Shown piece by piece: positions 48,696-57,834 of a stretch of DNA of 64,000 nt. The notes below the pieces were generated by a model. The model saw only the letters and a program-made list of their open reading frames with translations, did not search any database and had not been told where the DNA came from. Both the position numbers and the translations under genes were made by a program. Position 1 is the stretch's first letter. Each line of letters starts with the position of its first letter. This stretch comes from Paraburkholderia phenazinium (GTDB taxonomy: Bacteria; Pseudomonadota; Gammaproteobacteria; Burkholderiales; Burkholderiaceae): assembly GCF_900141745.1 (NCBI RefSeq), contig NZ_FSRM01000001.1:1178001-1242000 (forward strand). Direction: 5' to 3'.

Positions 48696-49017
48696 TCAAT
48701 CGAAAATCTCAAGACCGTTCTTTTGCACGAGCTGGAGCATACGCGCAGCGATTCCGCTCGGCTTCTTGTCGCCCTGCTCCCATTGCCGCACCGTGGACAC
48801 GGTCGTGTTGAGATACATCGCGAACACGCTCTGACTGACAATCACCCCCTTGCGGATATGCACAATATCCTTCGGATTGAACGCGGGTGCTTCCTCGATG
48901 CACAGGTCGTCATACTCACGCATCGTTTTTCTTATCGATGACTTCCGCTCGATACAGACCGGAAGCCGCGCTGTGAATCGCCTCCGAAGCATCACTTCTG
49001 AATCGGGTCTTAGCCAT
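48696..49017 (-). pseudogene. XRE-type antitoxin gene with a +1 frameshift
   Basis: From the ATG at 49017 the frame reads MAKTRFRSDASEAIHSAASG and stops at 48916 after 33 codons. The remainder of the family sequence continues in another frame (MREYDDLCIEEAPAFNPKDIV, then helix-turn-helix SQSVFAMYLNTTVSTVRQWEQG). Removing one A from the A5 run (48926-48930) restores one frame, giving the usual ~105-residue HigA/XRE antitoxin. The ATG at 48923 could still start a 75-residue protein holding the DNA-binding half. The start overlaps the toxin stop by eight bases, as in intact pairs. Confidence 0.8.
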
Positions 49018-49306
49018 TGCAGATCTCCACTAATTCCTTCGATCTCAACATTTCATCAACATCGGCACCATTCGCATTGCCGTAGTCCCGAGCAAGCCTC
49101 TTGAAGTCGCGCAATTCCCGGTCGTCAATGTTTTCCCGATCGCTCTTCGCGAACAGATAGACGAAAACCCAGAAATCGCCCAGTTTATTGACAACAACGC
49201 CACGCCTCGTGTTTTTATCGAGACGCTTCTTCCAGACATGCCCACCGAGGTCGTCGCCCCGACCGGCGTCACGAGAATTGAGCTGAAAGGAGGGCTGAAA
49301 TTTCCG
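49010..49306 (-). pseudogene. Truncated RelE/ParE-like toxin remnant
   Basis: The open frame runs from after a TAG at 49309-49307 to the stop at 49010 without any ATG, GTG or TTG near its beginning. From DDLGGHVWKKRL onward it matches the toxin family in which KKR is followed by FVYLFAKSDRENIDDRELRDFK and the C-terminal ELVEIC. The N-terminal ~30-35 residues of the usual ~110 are absent or unrecognisable, and the KKR-to-W loop is some six residues shorter than usual. It is directly upstream of the frameshifted antitoxin, so the whole module appears decayed. Confidence 0.75.
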
Positions 49307-49317
49307 CTACATCCAGG

Positions 49318-49353
49318 CAAAAAAAATGGCGCTCTTTTCAACCAGAGCGCCAC
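49318..49353 (-). terminator. Rho-independent terminator of lnt
   Basis: On the minus strand an 8-bp stem (TGGCGCTC with GAGCGCCA) is followed by a run of eight Ts. It begins just after the lnt stop, and the toxin remnant starts beyond it. Confidence 0.88.
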
Positions 49354-49358
49354 TTTGT

Positions 49359-51029
49359 TTAGCCCCCTCCGCTCCTTTTCCGTATCCCCGGCCCAAACGC
49401 AAACCCAAACGCCAGCAAAAAGAGCGAAACCGCCAGCACGGTATTATTCCCACTCGTCACATACGGCGTATTCCCCGACGTCCCTTGCACGGTCACATCA
49501 ATCGACCCAACTGTAAAAGGTGTCAGCCGCGCGACCACGTTCCCGTGCGCATCGATCGCAGCGGTCATTCCAGTGTTAGTAGCCCGCAACATCGGCCGCC
49601 CCGTCTCCAGCGAGCGCATCCGTGCAATCTGCAGATGCTGATCCAGCGCGATCGTGTCACCAAACCAGGCAAGGTTAGTAGAGTTAACCAACACTCCAGC
49701 CGGCGTATCGCTCTCCCGAATCGACCTCGCGATCTCCTCGCCAAAAATATCCTCGTAACAGATATCAACCGAAACCGGCTGGTTATGCACCATGAACGGC
49801 TTCTGCACCGGCGCCCCGCGCGAGAAATCGCCAAGCGGAATATTCATCAGGTTCACAAACCAGCGGAAACCCCACGGCACGAATTCGCCGAACGGCACGA
49901 GATGATGTTTATCGTAGCGGTACAACTCGCGCGAGCCCGGCGTGATGCCGAACGTACTGTTCGTGTAGTCGACAAGTCGTCCTTCCGGCGTGATGGTGCC
50001 GCCAATCGCCCCGAACAGGATCGACGTGCCGGTCGAATCGACGAAGTTGCGAACCGCGGTAGCAAACGGCACCGGCAATTCCTGGATCAGCACCGGAATC
50101 GCCGTTTCCGGCGTCACGACCAGGTCCGCCGGCTTTGCGGTAATCATCTGCTGATATTCGTTGATGGCGGCAACCATGCCGGCCTGCTCGAATTTCATCT
50201 CCTGCTTCACGTTGCCTTGCAGCAGCCTCACTTTAAGCGGTGCGTTAGCCGGCACCGTCCACGTGGCCAACGGCAGCAGCATGCCCGCCGCGAGCAATGC
50301 CACTGCGACAACAGCGGCAGGCGCAACCCGGGCCACGCGCGTCGCGCCCTTACGCAGCTCTGCAGGCTCACGCACCCGCACCACCGCCTGCACGATCAGC
50401 GCAGCAACCAGCGCCAACATCCAGCCCACGCCGTACACACCCGCCACTGGTGCAAATCCTGCAAGCGGCCCGTCGACCTGCGGATAGCCGCTCGCAAGCC
50501 AAGGAAACCCCGTGAACACATAGCCGCGCAACCACTCGCTGACCGCCCACGCACTGGCGAATGCAAACGCGCCATGCCAAGTAGGAGAAAACGGTTTGTC
50601 GTCGAGCGCGCCGTTTTGCGCATGCCCAGCGCAAAACGACCACACCCCCGCAGCCAGAGCCGGATACACCGCGAGATACAGCGAAAACAGCACCAGCGCC
50701 GCTGCGGCCAGCGGCGGCGACATCCCGCCGTAGTCATGCATGCTGACGTACAGCCACCACACGCCCGTGACGAAGTTGCCGAAGCCAAACGCTCCGCCTG
50801 TCAACGCGGCGCTTTTCCATCCCGTGGTCCGCGTGAGCCACGCGAAGAAAAACGCGAAGATCGCCACTTCGAGCCAGCCGCCGTGCGGCGTCGGCGCGAA
50901 CGAGAGCGTGTTCGCGGCACCGGCGACCAGTGCGACGAGGTAGTGCCACCGCGGCAACGTCCGGCCCGGCGCTTGCGCCGCTGTGGACGTCACGCCACGG
51001 CGCAGACGGGAAGTAATCGGGTCGGCCAT
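49359..51029 (-). CDS. lnt: Apolipoprotein N-acyltransferase
   Basis: The 556-residue protein has an N-terminal membrane domain of about seven helices and a C-terminal nitrilase-like domain facing the periplasm. The catalytic triad residues are visible: Glu in VVTPETAIPV, Lys in YDKHHLVPFGEFVP, and the nucleophile Cys in SVDICYEDIFGEE. It adds the third acyl chain to lipoproteins, using phospholipid. It follows corC by 31 bases, the usual corC-lnt pairing. Confidence 0.95.
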   Translation of the reverse strand: MADPITSRLRRGVTSTAAQAPGRTLPRWHYLVALVAGAANTLSFAPTPHGGWLEVAIFAFFFAWLTRTTGWKSAALTGGAFGFGNFVTGVWWLYVSMHDYGGMSPPLAAAALVLFSLYLAVYPALAAGVWSFCAGHAQNGALDDKPFSPTWHGAFAFASAWAVSEWLRGYVFTGFPWLASGYPQVDGPLAGFAPVAGVYGVGWMLALVAALIVQAVVRVREPAELRKGATRVARVAPAAVVAVALLAAGMLLPLATWTVPANAPLKVRLLQGNVKQEMKFEQAGMVAAINEYQQMITAKPADLVVTPETAIPVLIQELPVPFATAVRNFVDSTGTSILFGAIGGTITPEGRLVDYTNSTFGITPGSRELYRYDKHHLVPFGEFVPWGFRWFVNLMNIPLGDFSRGAPVQKPFMVHNQPVSVDICYEDIFGEEIARSIRESDTPAGVLVNSTNLAWFGDTIALDQHLQIARMRSLETGRPMLRATNTGMTAAIDAHGNVVARLTPFTVGSIDVTVQGTSGNTPYVTSGNNTVLAVSLFLLAFGFAFGPGIRKRSGGG

Positions 51030-51060
51030 TATTGCGCGGTCGTTTTGAGGAAGAAAGAGA

Positions 51061-51957
51061 TCAGGTCTGCACGTGCTGCGCGTCGCGCTCGCGCTGGCCG
51101 GCGAGCGGATCGCGGCGTACCAGCAGCATGTGAATCTGCCGCGCGTCGCCGCGCAGGATCTCGAAGATCAGGTCGTCGATGCGCACCTTCTCGCCGCGAT
51201 GCGGCACGCGCCCGAAGTGATGCGTGACGAGCCCGCCGATCGTGTCGACTTCGTCGTCGGAGTAGTGCGTGTTGAACGCTTCGTTGAACTGCTCGATTTC
51301 TGTCAGCGCACGCACGCGGTAGCGGCCATCCGGTGAGGCGATGATGTTGCCGCTTTCCTCGTCGAAATCGTATTCGTCCTCGATGTCGCCGACGATCTGC
51401 TCCAGCACGTCTTCAATCGTGATGAGGCCCGCGACGCCGCCGTATTCATCCACGACGATCGCAATGTGATTATGGTTCACGCGGAAGTCATGCAGCAGCA
51501 CGTTCAGGCGCTTGGACTCCGGAATGAACACGGCGGGGCGCAGCATGCCGCGCACGTCGAACTCTTCTTCTGCGTAGTAGCGCAGCAGGTCTTTGGCGAG
51601 CAGCACGCCGATGATGTTGTCGCGGTTGCCTTCGAAGACCGGATAGCGCGAGTGCGCTTTTTCCAGCAGGAAAGGGATGAATTCCGCCGGTGTTTCCGCA
51701 ATGTTGATCGCGTCCATCTGGGCGCGAGGAATCATGATGTCGCGTGCGCAGAGTTCGGAGACCTGGAAAACGCCCTCGATCATCGACAGCGAATCTGCGT
51801 CGATCAGGTTGCGCTCGTGCGCGTCCTGCAGGATTTCCAGAAGTTCGCCGCGGGATTCGGGCTCGGGCGAGATGAAGTCGGTCAGACGCTCAAGCAGGGA
51901 GCGTTTTTCCTGTGGTTTGTCGCTAGTTCGGTGTCGACTGGGATACGTGTCGTTCAT
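51061..51957 (-). CDS. corC: CorC/HlyC-family CBS-domain protein
   Basis: Started at 51957 (MNDTYPSRHRTSDKPQEK), the protein has 298 residues; the upstream extension is not conserved. It has two CBS domains (SELCARDIMIPRAQMDAI onward) and a C-terminal CorC/HlyC domain (IDDLIFEILRGDARQIHMLLVRR). There are no membrane helices. It is linked to magnesium/cobalt homeostasis, and is commonly paired with lnt. The exact biochemical role is not settled. Confidence 0.92.
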   Translation of the reverse strand: MNDTYPSRHRTSDKPQEKRSLLERLTDFISPEPESRGELLEILQDAHERNLIDADSLSMIEGVFQVSELCARDIMIPRAQMDAINIAETPAEFIPFLLEKAHSRYPVFEGNRDNIIGVLLAKDLLRYYAEEEFDVRGMLRPAVFIPESKRLNVLLHDFRVNHNHIAIVVDEYGGVAGLITIEDVLEQIVGDIEDEYDFDEESGNIIASPDGRYRVRALTEIEQFNEAFNTHYSDDEVDTIGGLVTHHFGRVPHRGEKVRIDDLIFEILRGDARQIHMLLVRRDPLAGQRERDAQHVQT

Positions 51958-52251
51958 GGTGGTGCGCCCGGCAAGACTGGGCGCGCTGTTGCAGAGCGTT
52001 AAGGATACACCACGCACATGGCAGGACCGTGTCCCGGCGGCCTCGCCAGGGGACAACGGGGCGCACCGCATGCGCAGGGCCTGGTTCAATGCTAACGGAT
52101 AACGCTGGCCAAAGGGCAATGGAGCAAAAATCCGTGACGCAAGCTCAGTGTAAGGCCAATTGGAGGTTCAGACGTTCCGGGCCACGAACCCAGGGCTCGC
52201 GGTGAGGTGCACGCGTCCCGGGCGAACGGCCGTTCGCGGCCGTTCGGCCAT

Positions 52252-52923
52252 TCAGCCGCCGTCGCTCTGCGCTTCGCGGCAACGGGCCAGCAGCGCTTCC
52301 AGTGCGCGGTCCGGCATGCCGCTCTCGCGCAGCGCGGTGACCGTGCGGCTGACGTAGTCGAGCGTTGTGCCGTAGCGCCCGCAGGCGCAGCCGAACACGG
52401 TCTGCACGATCTCGTCGGCCAGTTTGCCGGTGTAGGACGGCACGTCGCGGCGCATCACGAAGGCGAGCGCCTCGACGCGCCGGCCGTTGGCGAGATTGCA
52501 CGGCAACCAGGCGGGCCGGTACGAACCCATCGCCATTTCCCGCCGCCAGAGCGCTTCCAGATGCGGCATCGCGCCCTCGGCGGCCAGCCGGAAGGCAATG
52601 CCGGTGCACGAGCCGCCACGGTCGAGTGCCAGCACGAGGCCCGGTTGTTCCGGCGTACCGCGGTTCACCCGTGACCACAGATACAGGCCGCGGTGATAGC
52701 CGTGCACCTTGGAGCGCGTCGCTTCGACCGTCGGCATGCCCGGATTCCAGATCAGCGAGCCATAGCCGAACAGCCACAGATCGCTTTTCCGGTCCCAGTC
52801 GCGCAGCGTGCAGTCGAGTGAGGCGCGCAACTCCTCGTCCGTCAGCAGACGCGATTCGCCCAGCTCGGGCGGATAGCCGGGGCAGGGCGGTCGGTCGTCG
52901 GGTACGGGGTAGGGGGCGCTCAC
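52252..52923 (-). CDS. ChaC-like gamma-glutamylcyclotransferase
   Basis: The 223-residue protein carries the family signature LWLFGYGSLIWNPG around residues 49-62 and the later AFVMRRDVPSYTG with FGCACGRYGTTLDYV. ChaC enzymes cleave glutathione to 5-oxoproline and Cys-Gly. Cytoplasmic. It lies between ybeY and corC, with a 294-base gap to corC on the far side. Overall length matches the ChaC group, not the shorter GGCT group. Confidence 0.9.
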   Translation of the reverse strand: MSAPYPVPDDRPPCPGYPPELGESRLLTDEELRASLDCTLRDWDRKSDLWLFGYGSLIWNPGMPTVEATRSKVHGYHRGLYLWSRVNRGTPEQPGLVLALDRGGSCTGIAFRLAAEGAMPHLEALWRREMAMGSYRPAWLPCNLANGRRVEALAFVMRRDVPSYTGKLADEIVQTVFGCACGRYGTTLDYVSRTVTALRESGMPDRALEALLARCREAQSDGG

Positions 52924-52957
52924 GGGAATGGCCTACGGGCCTGGTGCGGTTACGGGT

Positions 52958-53419
52958 CTATTGATAGGGATCGCGGAAGCCGAGCGCGGCGAGGATCTCG
53001 GTCTCGATCGCCTCCATTTCCTGCGCTTCTTCCTCGACCTCGTGATCGTAGCCCTGCGCGTGCAGTGTGCCGTGCACCAAAAGGTGCGCATAGTGCTCGG
53101 TCAGCGTCTTGCCCTGTTCGGCGGCTTCCTTCTCGACCACCGGACAGCACAGGATCAGATCGCCTGTCACCGGATCGTCTTCCGATTCGGCGTAAGCGAA
53201 GGTAAGCACATTGGTCGAGTAGTCCTTGCCGCGATAGGTGCGGTTCAGCGTGCGGCCCTCTTCGGCATCGACGAAGCGCACGGTCAGTTCCGCGTCGGCG
53301 AAGAGAGCTGCCTTCACCCAGCCGGCGACCGTCGCACGCGGCAGAATCGCCTTGTGCTCCGGCCAGGCCTTGGCGGCGGGGAATTGCACGTTCAACGTCA
53401 GTTTCGGGGTGCGGCTCAT
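52958..53419 (-). CDS. ybeY: Endoribonuclease YbeY
   Basis: The 153-residue metalloprotein shows the zinc motif H-x3-H-x5-H in [15 protein letters not shown]. YbeY is a single-strand endoribonuclease needed for 16S rRNA 3' maturation and ribosome quality control. It follows phoH in the conserved miaB-phoH-ybeY order, 66 bases downstream. The N-terminal ~60 residues are less conserved, as usual. Confidence 0.95.
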   Translation of the reverse strand: MSRTPKLTLNVQFPAAKAWPEHKAILPRATVAGWVKAALFADAELTVRFVDAEEGRTLNRTYRGKDYSTNVLTFAYAESEDDPVTGDLILCCPVVEKEAAEQGKTLTEHYAHLLVHGTLHAQGYDHEVEEEAQEMEAIETEILAALGFRDPYQ

Positions 53420-53485
53420 GCGTCTGGGCTTTATTGCGTGCTTAACGGGTGAAGGCGGCGTTCAATACGTGACGGCATGGCCGGT

Positions 53486-54556
53486 TCAACGTGCGTCGGC
53501 GGGATTGGCGTTTTTCTGCGAGTGCGCGTCGTAAGCCTCCACGATGCGCGCCACCAGCGGATGCCGCACCACGTCGGCACTGGTAAACCGCGTCATGGCA
53601 ATTCCGCGCACGTCCGACAACACCTGCTGTGCCTCGATCAAACCGCTCTTGTGGCCGCGCGGCAAGTCGACCTGGGTCGTGTCGCCCGTGACCACAGCCT
53701 TCGAGCCGAAGCCGATCCGCGTCAGGAACATTTTCATCTGTTCGGGCGTGGTGTTCTGCGCCTCGTCGAGGATGATAAATGCGTGATTCAGCGTGCGGCC
53801 GCGCATGTAGGCGAGCGGCGCGATTTCGATCATCTGCCGCTCGAACATCTTGGCGGTTTTGTCGAAGCCGAGCAGATCGTACAGCGCGTCGTAAAGCGGA
53901 CGCAGATACGGGTCGACCTTCTGCGCCAGATCGCCCGGCAGGAAGCCCAGGCGCTCGCCCGCTTCCACTGCCGGACGCGTCAGCACAATGCGTTTGACCT
54001 GGTCACGTTCCAGCGCATCCACCGCGCAGGCCACCGCCAGATACGTCTTGCCCGTGCCGGCCGGCCCGATGCCGAAGGTCACGTCGTGCGCGATGATCTG
54101 CTTCAGATATTCACGTTGCGCCGGGGTACGGCCGCGCAGATCGGCACGCCGCGTGTACAGCTTCGGGCCGAGCGCTTCGAGGTCTTCTTCGCCGGTATCG
54201 GCCGGTTCGTCGAACGGATGATCCGGGTCGTGGCGAAAGCGCGCGTCCGGACCTTCGCCGCCGTTGGCGCCGTTGCTGCTTTTGCGCGGCGGATGACGTG
54301 CTTCGACCAGCGCAAGCTGGATATCGTCCACGGACAGCGGATCGCGCGCGTTGTTGTAGAAATTTTCGAGGGCGGTGAGCGCGAGCTTCGCGCCCCGGCC
54401 GCGGATCGAGATACGGTGACCGCGGCGTTGCAGCGTGACGTCGAGCGCCTGCTCGATCTGCCGCAGATTTTCGTCGAGCGGTCCGCAGAGGTTGGCGAGC
54501 CGCGCGTTGTCTTCGCGCGGTGCGGTGAATTCCAGATGCTGCTGAGAGGTCTTCAA
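53486..54556 (-). CDS. ybeZ: PhoH-like ATPase
   Basis: The start was placed at the TTG at 54556 ([16 protein letters not shown]), where homology to betaproteobacterial PhoH proteins begins; the ATG at 54640 would overlap the end of miaB by 50 bases. This gives 356 residues. Walker A is [14 protein letters not shown], Walker B lies in [14 protein letters not shown], and the family arginine region is [13 protein letters not shown]. PhoH/YbeZ works with YbeY in rRNA processing. The start codon is the uncertain part, not the identity. Confidence 0.9.
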   Translation of the reverse strand: MKTSQQHLEFTAPREDNARLANLCGPLDENLRQIEQALDVTLQRRGHRISIRGRGAKLALTALENFYNNARDPLSVDDIQLALVEARHPPRKSSNGANGGEGPDARFRHDPDHPFDEPADTGEEDLEALGPKLYTRRADLRGRTPAQREYLKQIIAHDVTFGIGPAGTGKTYLAVACAVDALERDQVKRIVLTRPAVEAGERLGFLPGDLAQKVDPYLRPLYDALYDLLGFDKTAKMFERQMIEIAPLAYMRGRTLNHAFIILDEAQNTTPEQMKMFLTRIGFGSKAVVTGDTTQVDLPRGHKSGLIEAQQVLSDVRGIAMTRFTSADVVRHPLVARIVEAYDAHSQKNANPADAR

Positions 54557-54590
54557 GGCGTTGGATCGATCCTGTCGGTAGTCAGTACGC

Positions 54591-55964
54591 TTAATGGGTG
54601 GTTGCGGGCGCGTCGTCGTGAACCAATACGAGCTCGCCACGTAGCGAATGTGGGTACGCTTGTACGATTTTCACGTCCACCATCTGGCCAGTCAGCCGCG
54701 CGTGCGATGCCAACGGCGCCGGGAAATTCACCACGCGGTTGTTTTCGGTGCGGCCGGCGAGTTCGTTCGGGTCTTTGCGCGCCGGGCGTTCGACCAGAAT
54801 ACGCTCGACCTTGCCCACCATCGACTCGCTGATGCGCGCGACGTTTTCCTCGATCGTGGCCTGCAAATGTTGCAGCCGTTTGAGCTTCACTTCGCGCGGC
54901 GTCTCGTCGTGCAGGTTCGCCGCCGGCGTGCCGGGGCGCGGGCTGTAGATAAACGAGAAGCTGGTGTCGTACTTCATCTCGTGAATCAGTGTCATCATCT
55001 TGTCGAAATCTTCCTCGGTCTCGCCGGGGAAGCCGACGATCATATCCGTGGAGAGCGACAGGTCCGGGCGGATCGCACGCAGCTTGCGGATCACCGATTT
55101 GTATTCGAGCACGGTGTAGCCGCGCTTCATGGCCATCAGGATGCGGTCCGAGCCGTGCTGCACCGGCAGATGCAGATGGCTCACCAGCTTCGGCACCTTG
55201 GCGTACGTATCGATCAGGCGCTGCGTGAATTCCTTCGGATGCGACGTGGTGTAACGGATGCGCTCGATGCCGGGGATATCCGCGACGTATTCGATCAGCG
55301 TCGCGAAGTCTGCAATCTCCGATGAGCCGATGGTCAGTGCGCCTCGATAGGCGTTCACGTTCTGGCCGAGCAGCGTCACCTCGCGCACCCCCTGATCGGC
55401 GAGACCGGCGATTTCGGTGAGCACGTCGTCGAGCGGACGCGACACTTCTTCACCGCGCGTGTACGGCACGACGCAGTAGCTGCAGTACTTGCTGCAGCCT
55501 TCCATGATCGAGACGAAGGCGCTCGGGCCGTCGACACGGGCCGGCGGCAGATGGTCGAACTTTTCGATTTCCGGGAACGAGATATCAACCTGGGCACGGC
55601 CGCTTTCGCGGCGCTTGTCGATCATCTGCGGCAGGCGGTGCAGGGTCTGCGGACCGAACACCAGATCCACATATGGAGCGCGGGTAATGATCGACGCGCC
55701 TTCCTGACTCGCCACGCAGCCGCCCACGCCGATGATCAGGTTCGGATTCGCTTCCTTCAGTTCGCGCGCGCGGCCGAGCTCGGAGAAGACCTTTTCCTGC
55801 GCTTTTTCGCGCACCGAGCAGGTGTTGAAGAGAATGATGTCCGCGTCTTCCGGGGTGTCGGTCTTGACGAGGCCTTCAGCCGCACCGAGTACGTCGACCA
55901 TTTTGTCGGAGTCGTACTCGTTCATCTGGCAGCCGTGGGTCTTTACATAAACTTTCTTGGTCAT
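54591..55964 (-). CDS. miaB: tRNA-2-methylthio-N6-dimethylallyladenosine synthase
   Basis: The 457-residue radical-SAM enzyme has an N-terminal UPF0004 domain with three cysteines (TKGC-like [18 protein letters not shown] and GVGGCVAS), the radical-SAM cluster CSKYCSYC in the middle, and a C-terminal TRAM domain. It adds the methylthio group at position 37 of tRNAs reading UNN codons. It heads the miaB-phoH-ybeY group. Confidence 0.96.
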   Translation of the reverse strand: MTKKVYVKTHGCQMNEYDSDKMVDVLGAAEGLVKTDTPEDADIILFNTCSVREKAQEKVFSELGRARELKEANPNLIIGVGGCVASQEGASIITRAPYVDLVFGPQTLHRLPQMIDKRRESGRAQVDISFPEIEKFDHLPPARVDGPSAFVSIMEGCSKYCSYCVVPYTRGEEVSRPLDDVLTEIAGLADQGVREVTLLGQNVNAYRGALTIGSSEIADFATLIEYVADIPGIERIRYTTSHPKEFTQRLIDTYAKVPKLVSHLHLPVQHGSDRILMAMKRGYTVLEYKSVIRKLRAIRPDLSLSTDMIVGFPGETEEDFDKMMTLIHEMKYDTSFSFIYSPRPGTPAANLHDETPREVKLKRLQHLQATIEENVARISESMVGKVERILVERPARKDPNELAGRTENNRVVNFPAPLASHARLTGQMVDVKIVQAYPHSLRGELVLVHDDAPATTH

Positions 55965-56512
55965 CGAATTTCGCCGGTCGCAGTGGTTTATCTGGGGGCG
56001 TCGTTAAAAAGTGAAGAGAGGCGAAAACGTGCGCGGCTCGGGGCGTGGCGCGAGGCCGGACGCAGTCTTAGGGAGACCTGGCAGCACGTCGACAGCGTAA
56101 TCCAGCATTATAGCCCGTCACTGCGGGCGGGTTTCCGGCGGTGACGGCTGAACAACAGGTACCTGGACGGGCCGAGGCGTAGCGTGATTTTCAACATTAA
56201 TTTGAGAATTATTCAAAGGCTAGACCAATTATCAAAGCGGTGCTGGCCAGAGAGAATGCGTCTGTCGAAATCCCTTATCCGGCTCGAAACCGACCCTGGT
56301 CATGCATCTCGGTGACGCCACGATTGTCACCGCCGAGTGACAGGTGCTGCTCGGCCGGTTGCTCACGGCCGAAGCGCGCTACTAGCTCGCCGAAGTACCG
56401 CTCGCCGGCGAATGCCGGCTGTATGTCGCGCTCGCGCCGGGCGTCGTCGTCGAATGTGTGACGGCCTTGCTTCATGTTCGTCACGCTCATTACTGAAATC
56501 TGGAGTCTTGCG
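55965..56512. other. 548-base region between miaB and the MFS gene
   Basis: The miaB-proximal part is ordinary leader sequence. Around 56190-56235 the sequence turns AT-rich and contains GAGAATTATTCAA (56204-56216), the same 13-mer as at 36530-36542. From 56260 it becomes GC-rich and looks like decayed coding sequence. The MFS ribosome-binding site TGGAG is at 56501-56505. Confidence 0.6.
56282..56490 (+). pseudogene. Degraded ORF of unknown family
   Basis: In the plus frame containing the ATG at 56300 the translation is coding-like (MHLGDATIVTAE, LLGRLLTAEARY, LAEVPLAGECRLYVALAPG) with GC-rich third positions, but two stops (TGA and TAG) interrupt it. I do not recognise the protein. It could instead be a chance pattern in GC-rich DNA. 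Absence of a single continuous frame argues against a working gene. Confidence 0.35.
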
Positions 56513-57688
56513 ATGCCCATCCCCCTTCTCGCGCTAGCGATTAGCGCCTTTGCCATCGGCACGACCGAGTTCGTGATCATGGGATTGCTGCCCGAGGTGG
56601 CGCGCGATCTGTCCGTTTCGATCCCGTCGGCCGGTCTGCTGGTGAGCGGTTATGCGCTTGGCGTCGCAGTCGGCGCGCCGCTGCTCGCGGTGGTCACCAG
56701 CAAAATGCCGCGCAAGCTCGCGCTGCAACTGCTGATGGGCGTGTTTATCGTCGGCAACGTGCTGTGCGCGGTGGCGTCGGGCTATTCGGTGCTGATGATT
56801 GCGCGCGTCGTGACGTCGTTTGCGCACGGCTCATTCTTCGGCATTGGCGCGGTGGTCGCCGCGTCGCTCGTGCCGCAGGAAAAGCGCGCCAGTGCGATTG
56901 CGCTGATGTTCACCGGCCTCACGCTGGCCAATGTGCTCGGCGTGCCGCTCGGCACCTTCATCGGCCAGGAGTTTGGCTGGCGCATGGCCTTCTGGGTCGT
57001 CGCCGCACTCGGCGTAGCCTCGCTGGCAGGCATCGCGGCGCTGGTGCCGAATAAGCACGACACCGGGCCCGTAGGCCTCATGCACGAAGTGCGCGTCCTG
57101 AAGGACCCCCAAGTGTGGATGGCGCTGGCGATGACGGTTGTCGGGTTCGGAGGCGTGTTCGTCGTGTTCACCTACATCGCGCCGATTCTCGAACAGGTAA
57201 GTGGTTTCTCGCCTCGTGGCGTGACGCTGATTCTGGTCCTGTTCGGCGCCGGCTTGACGCTCGGCAACACGATGGGCGGCAAGCTCGCGGACCGCGCGCT
57301 GATGCCTTCACTGATGGGGATTCTGCTGGCGCTCGCCGTGGTCATGGCCGTCTTCACGCGCACCAGTCACTCACAAGTGGCCGCCGCGGTGACGATATTC
57401 GTCTGGGGGATCGCTGCCTTCGCGACGGTGCCGCCACTGCAGATGCGGGTGGTCGAAAAGGCGAGCGCCGCGCCGAATCTGGCCTCGACGCTGAACATCG
57501 GCGCGTTCAACGTGGGAAACGCCGGCGGCGCGTGGCTTGGCGGGCTGGCCATCGGCCATGGCCTCGGCCTGGATGCGCTGCCCTGGGTGGCCGCGACGGT
57601 GTCGATCGCGGCGCTGCTGTTGACATGGATCGCGGCTCGCATGGATGTCCCGGCGGCCCGGCGCGTCGCCTGTGGCGAAGCCATATGA
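56513..57688 (+). CDS. MFS efflux transporter, DHA1/AraJ-like
   Basis: Started at 56513, seven bases after TGGAG, the protein has 391 residues and about twelve transmembrane helices. It opens with the subfamily signature AISAFAIGTTEFVIMGLLPEVA, shared by AraJ, YdhP and related drug or sugar-efflux proteins, and has FGIGAVVAASLVP in helix 4. The substrate is unknown; export of small toxic compounds is typical. It is a lone plus-strand gene with a small gap to an XRE regulator. Confidence 0.88.
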   Translation: MPIPLLALAISAFAIGTTEFVIMGLLPEVARDLSVSIPSAGLLVSGYALGVAVGAPLLAVVTSKMPRKLALQLLMGVFIVGNVLCAVASGYSVLMIARVVTSFAHGSFFGIGAVVAASLVPQEKRASAIALMFTGLTLANVLGVPLGTFIGQEFGWRMAFWVVAALGVASLAGIAALVPNKHDTGPVGLMHEVRVLKDPQVWMALAMTVVGFGGVFVVFTYIAPILEQVSGFSPRGVTLILVLFGAGLTLGNTMGGKLADRALMPSLMGILLALAVVMAVFTRTSHSQVAAAVTIFVWGIAAFATVPPLQMRVVEKASAAPNLASTLNIGAFNVGNAGGAWLGGLAIGHGLGLDALPWVAATVSIAALLLTWIAARMDVPAARRVACGEAI

Positions 57689-57834
57689 CAATTTCGCACA
57701 AGCTTTGCGGGAACCGTCCTCCGCAATACTGATAACAGTGTGAAGATAACTTCGTTGGGCGTAGCGAATCGCAATGCTATCTTGCCTCCACTAACCCTTT
57801 GCTCCGCCATCTGGCGGCGCTACTGGAGGCACTC

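Noticed and set aside
49045..49353. A 102-codon minus-strand frame covering the toxin remnant
   Set aside because: Its translation has no family features; the toxin homology is in another frame of the same strand.
49326..51227. A 633-codon plus-strand frame opposite lnt
   Set aside because: The lnt protein shows all catalytic residues; the opposite frame is an Arg- and His-rich shadow that starts inside the terminator.
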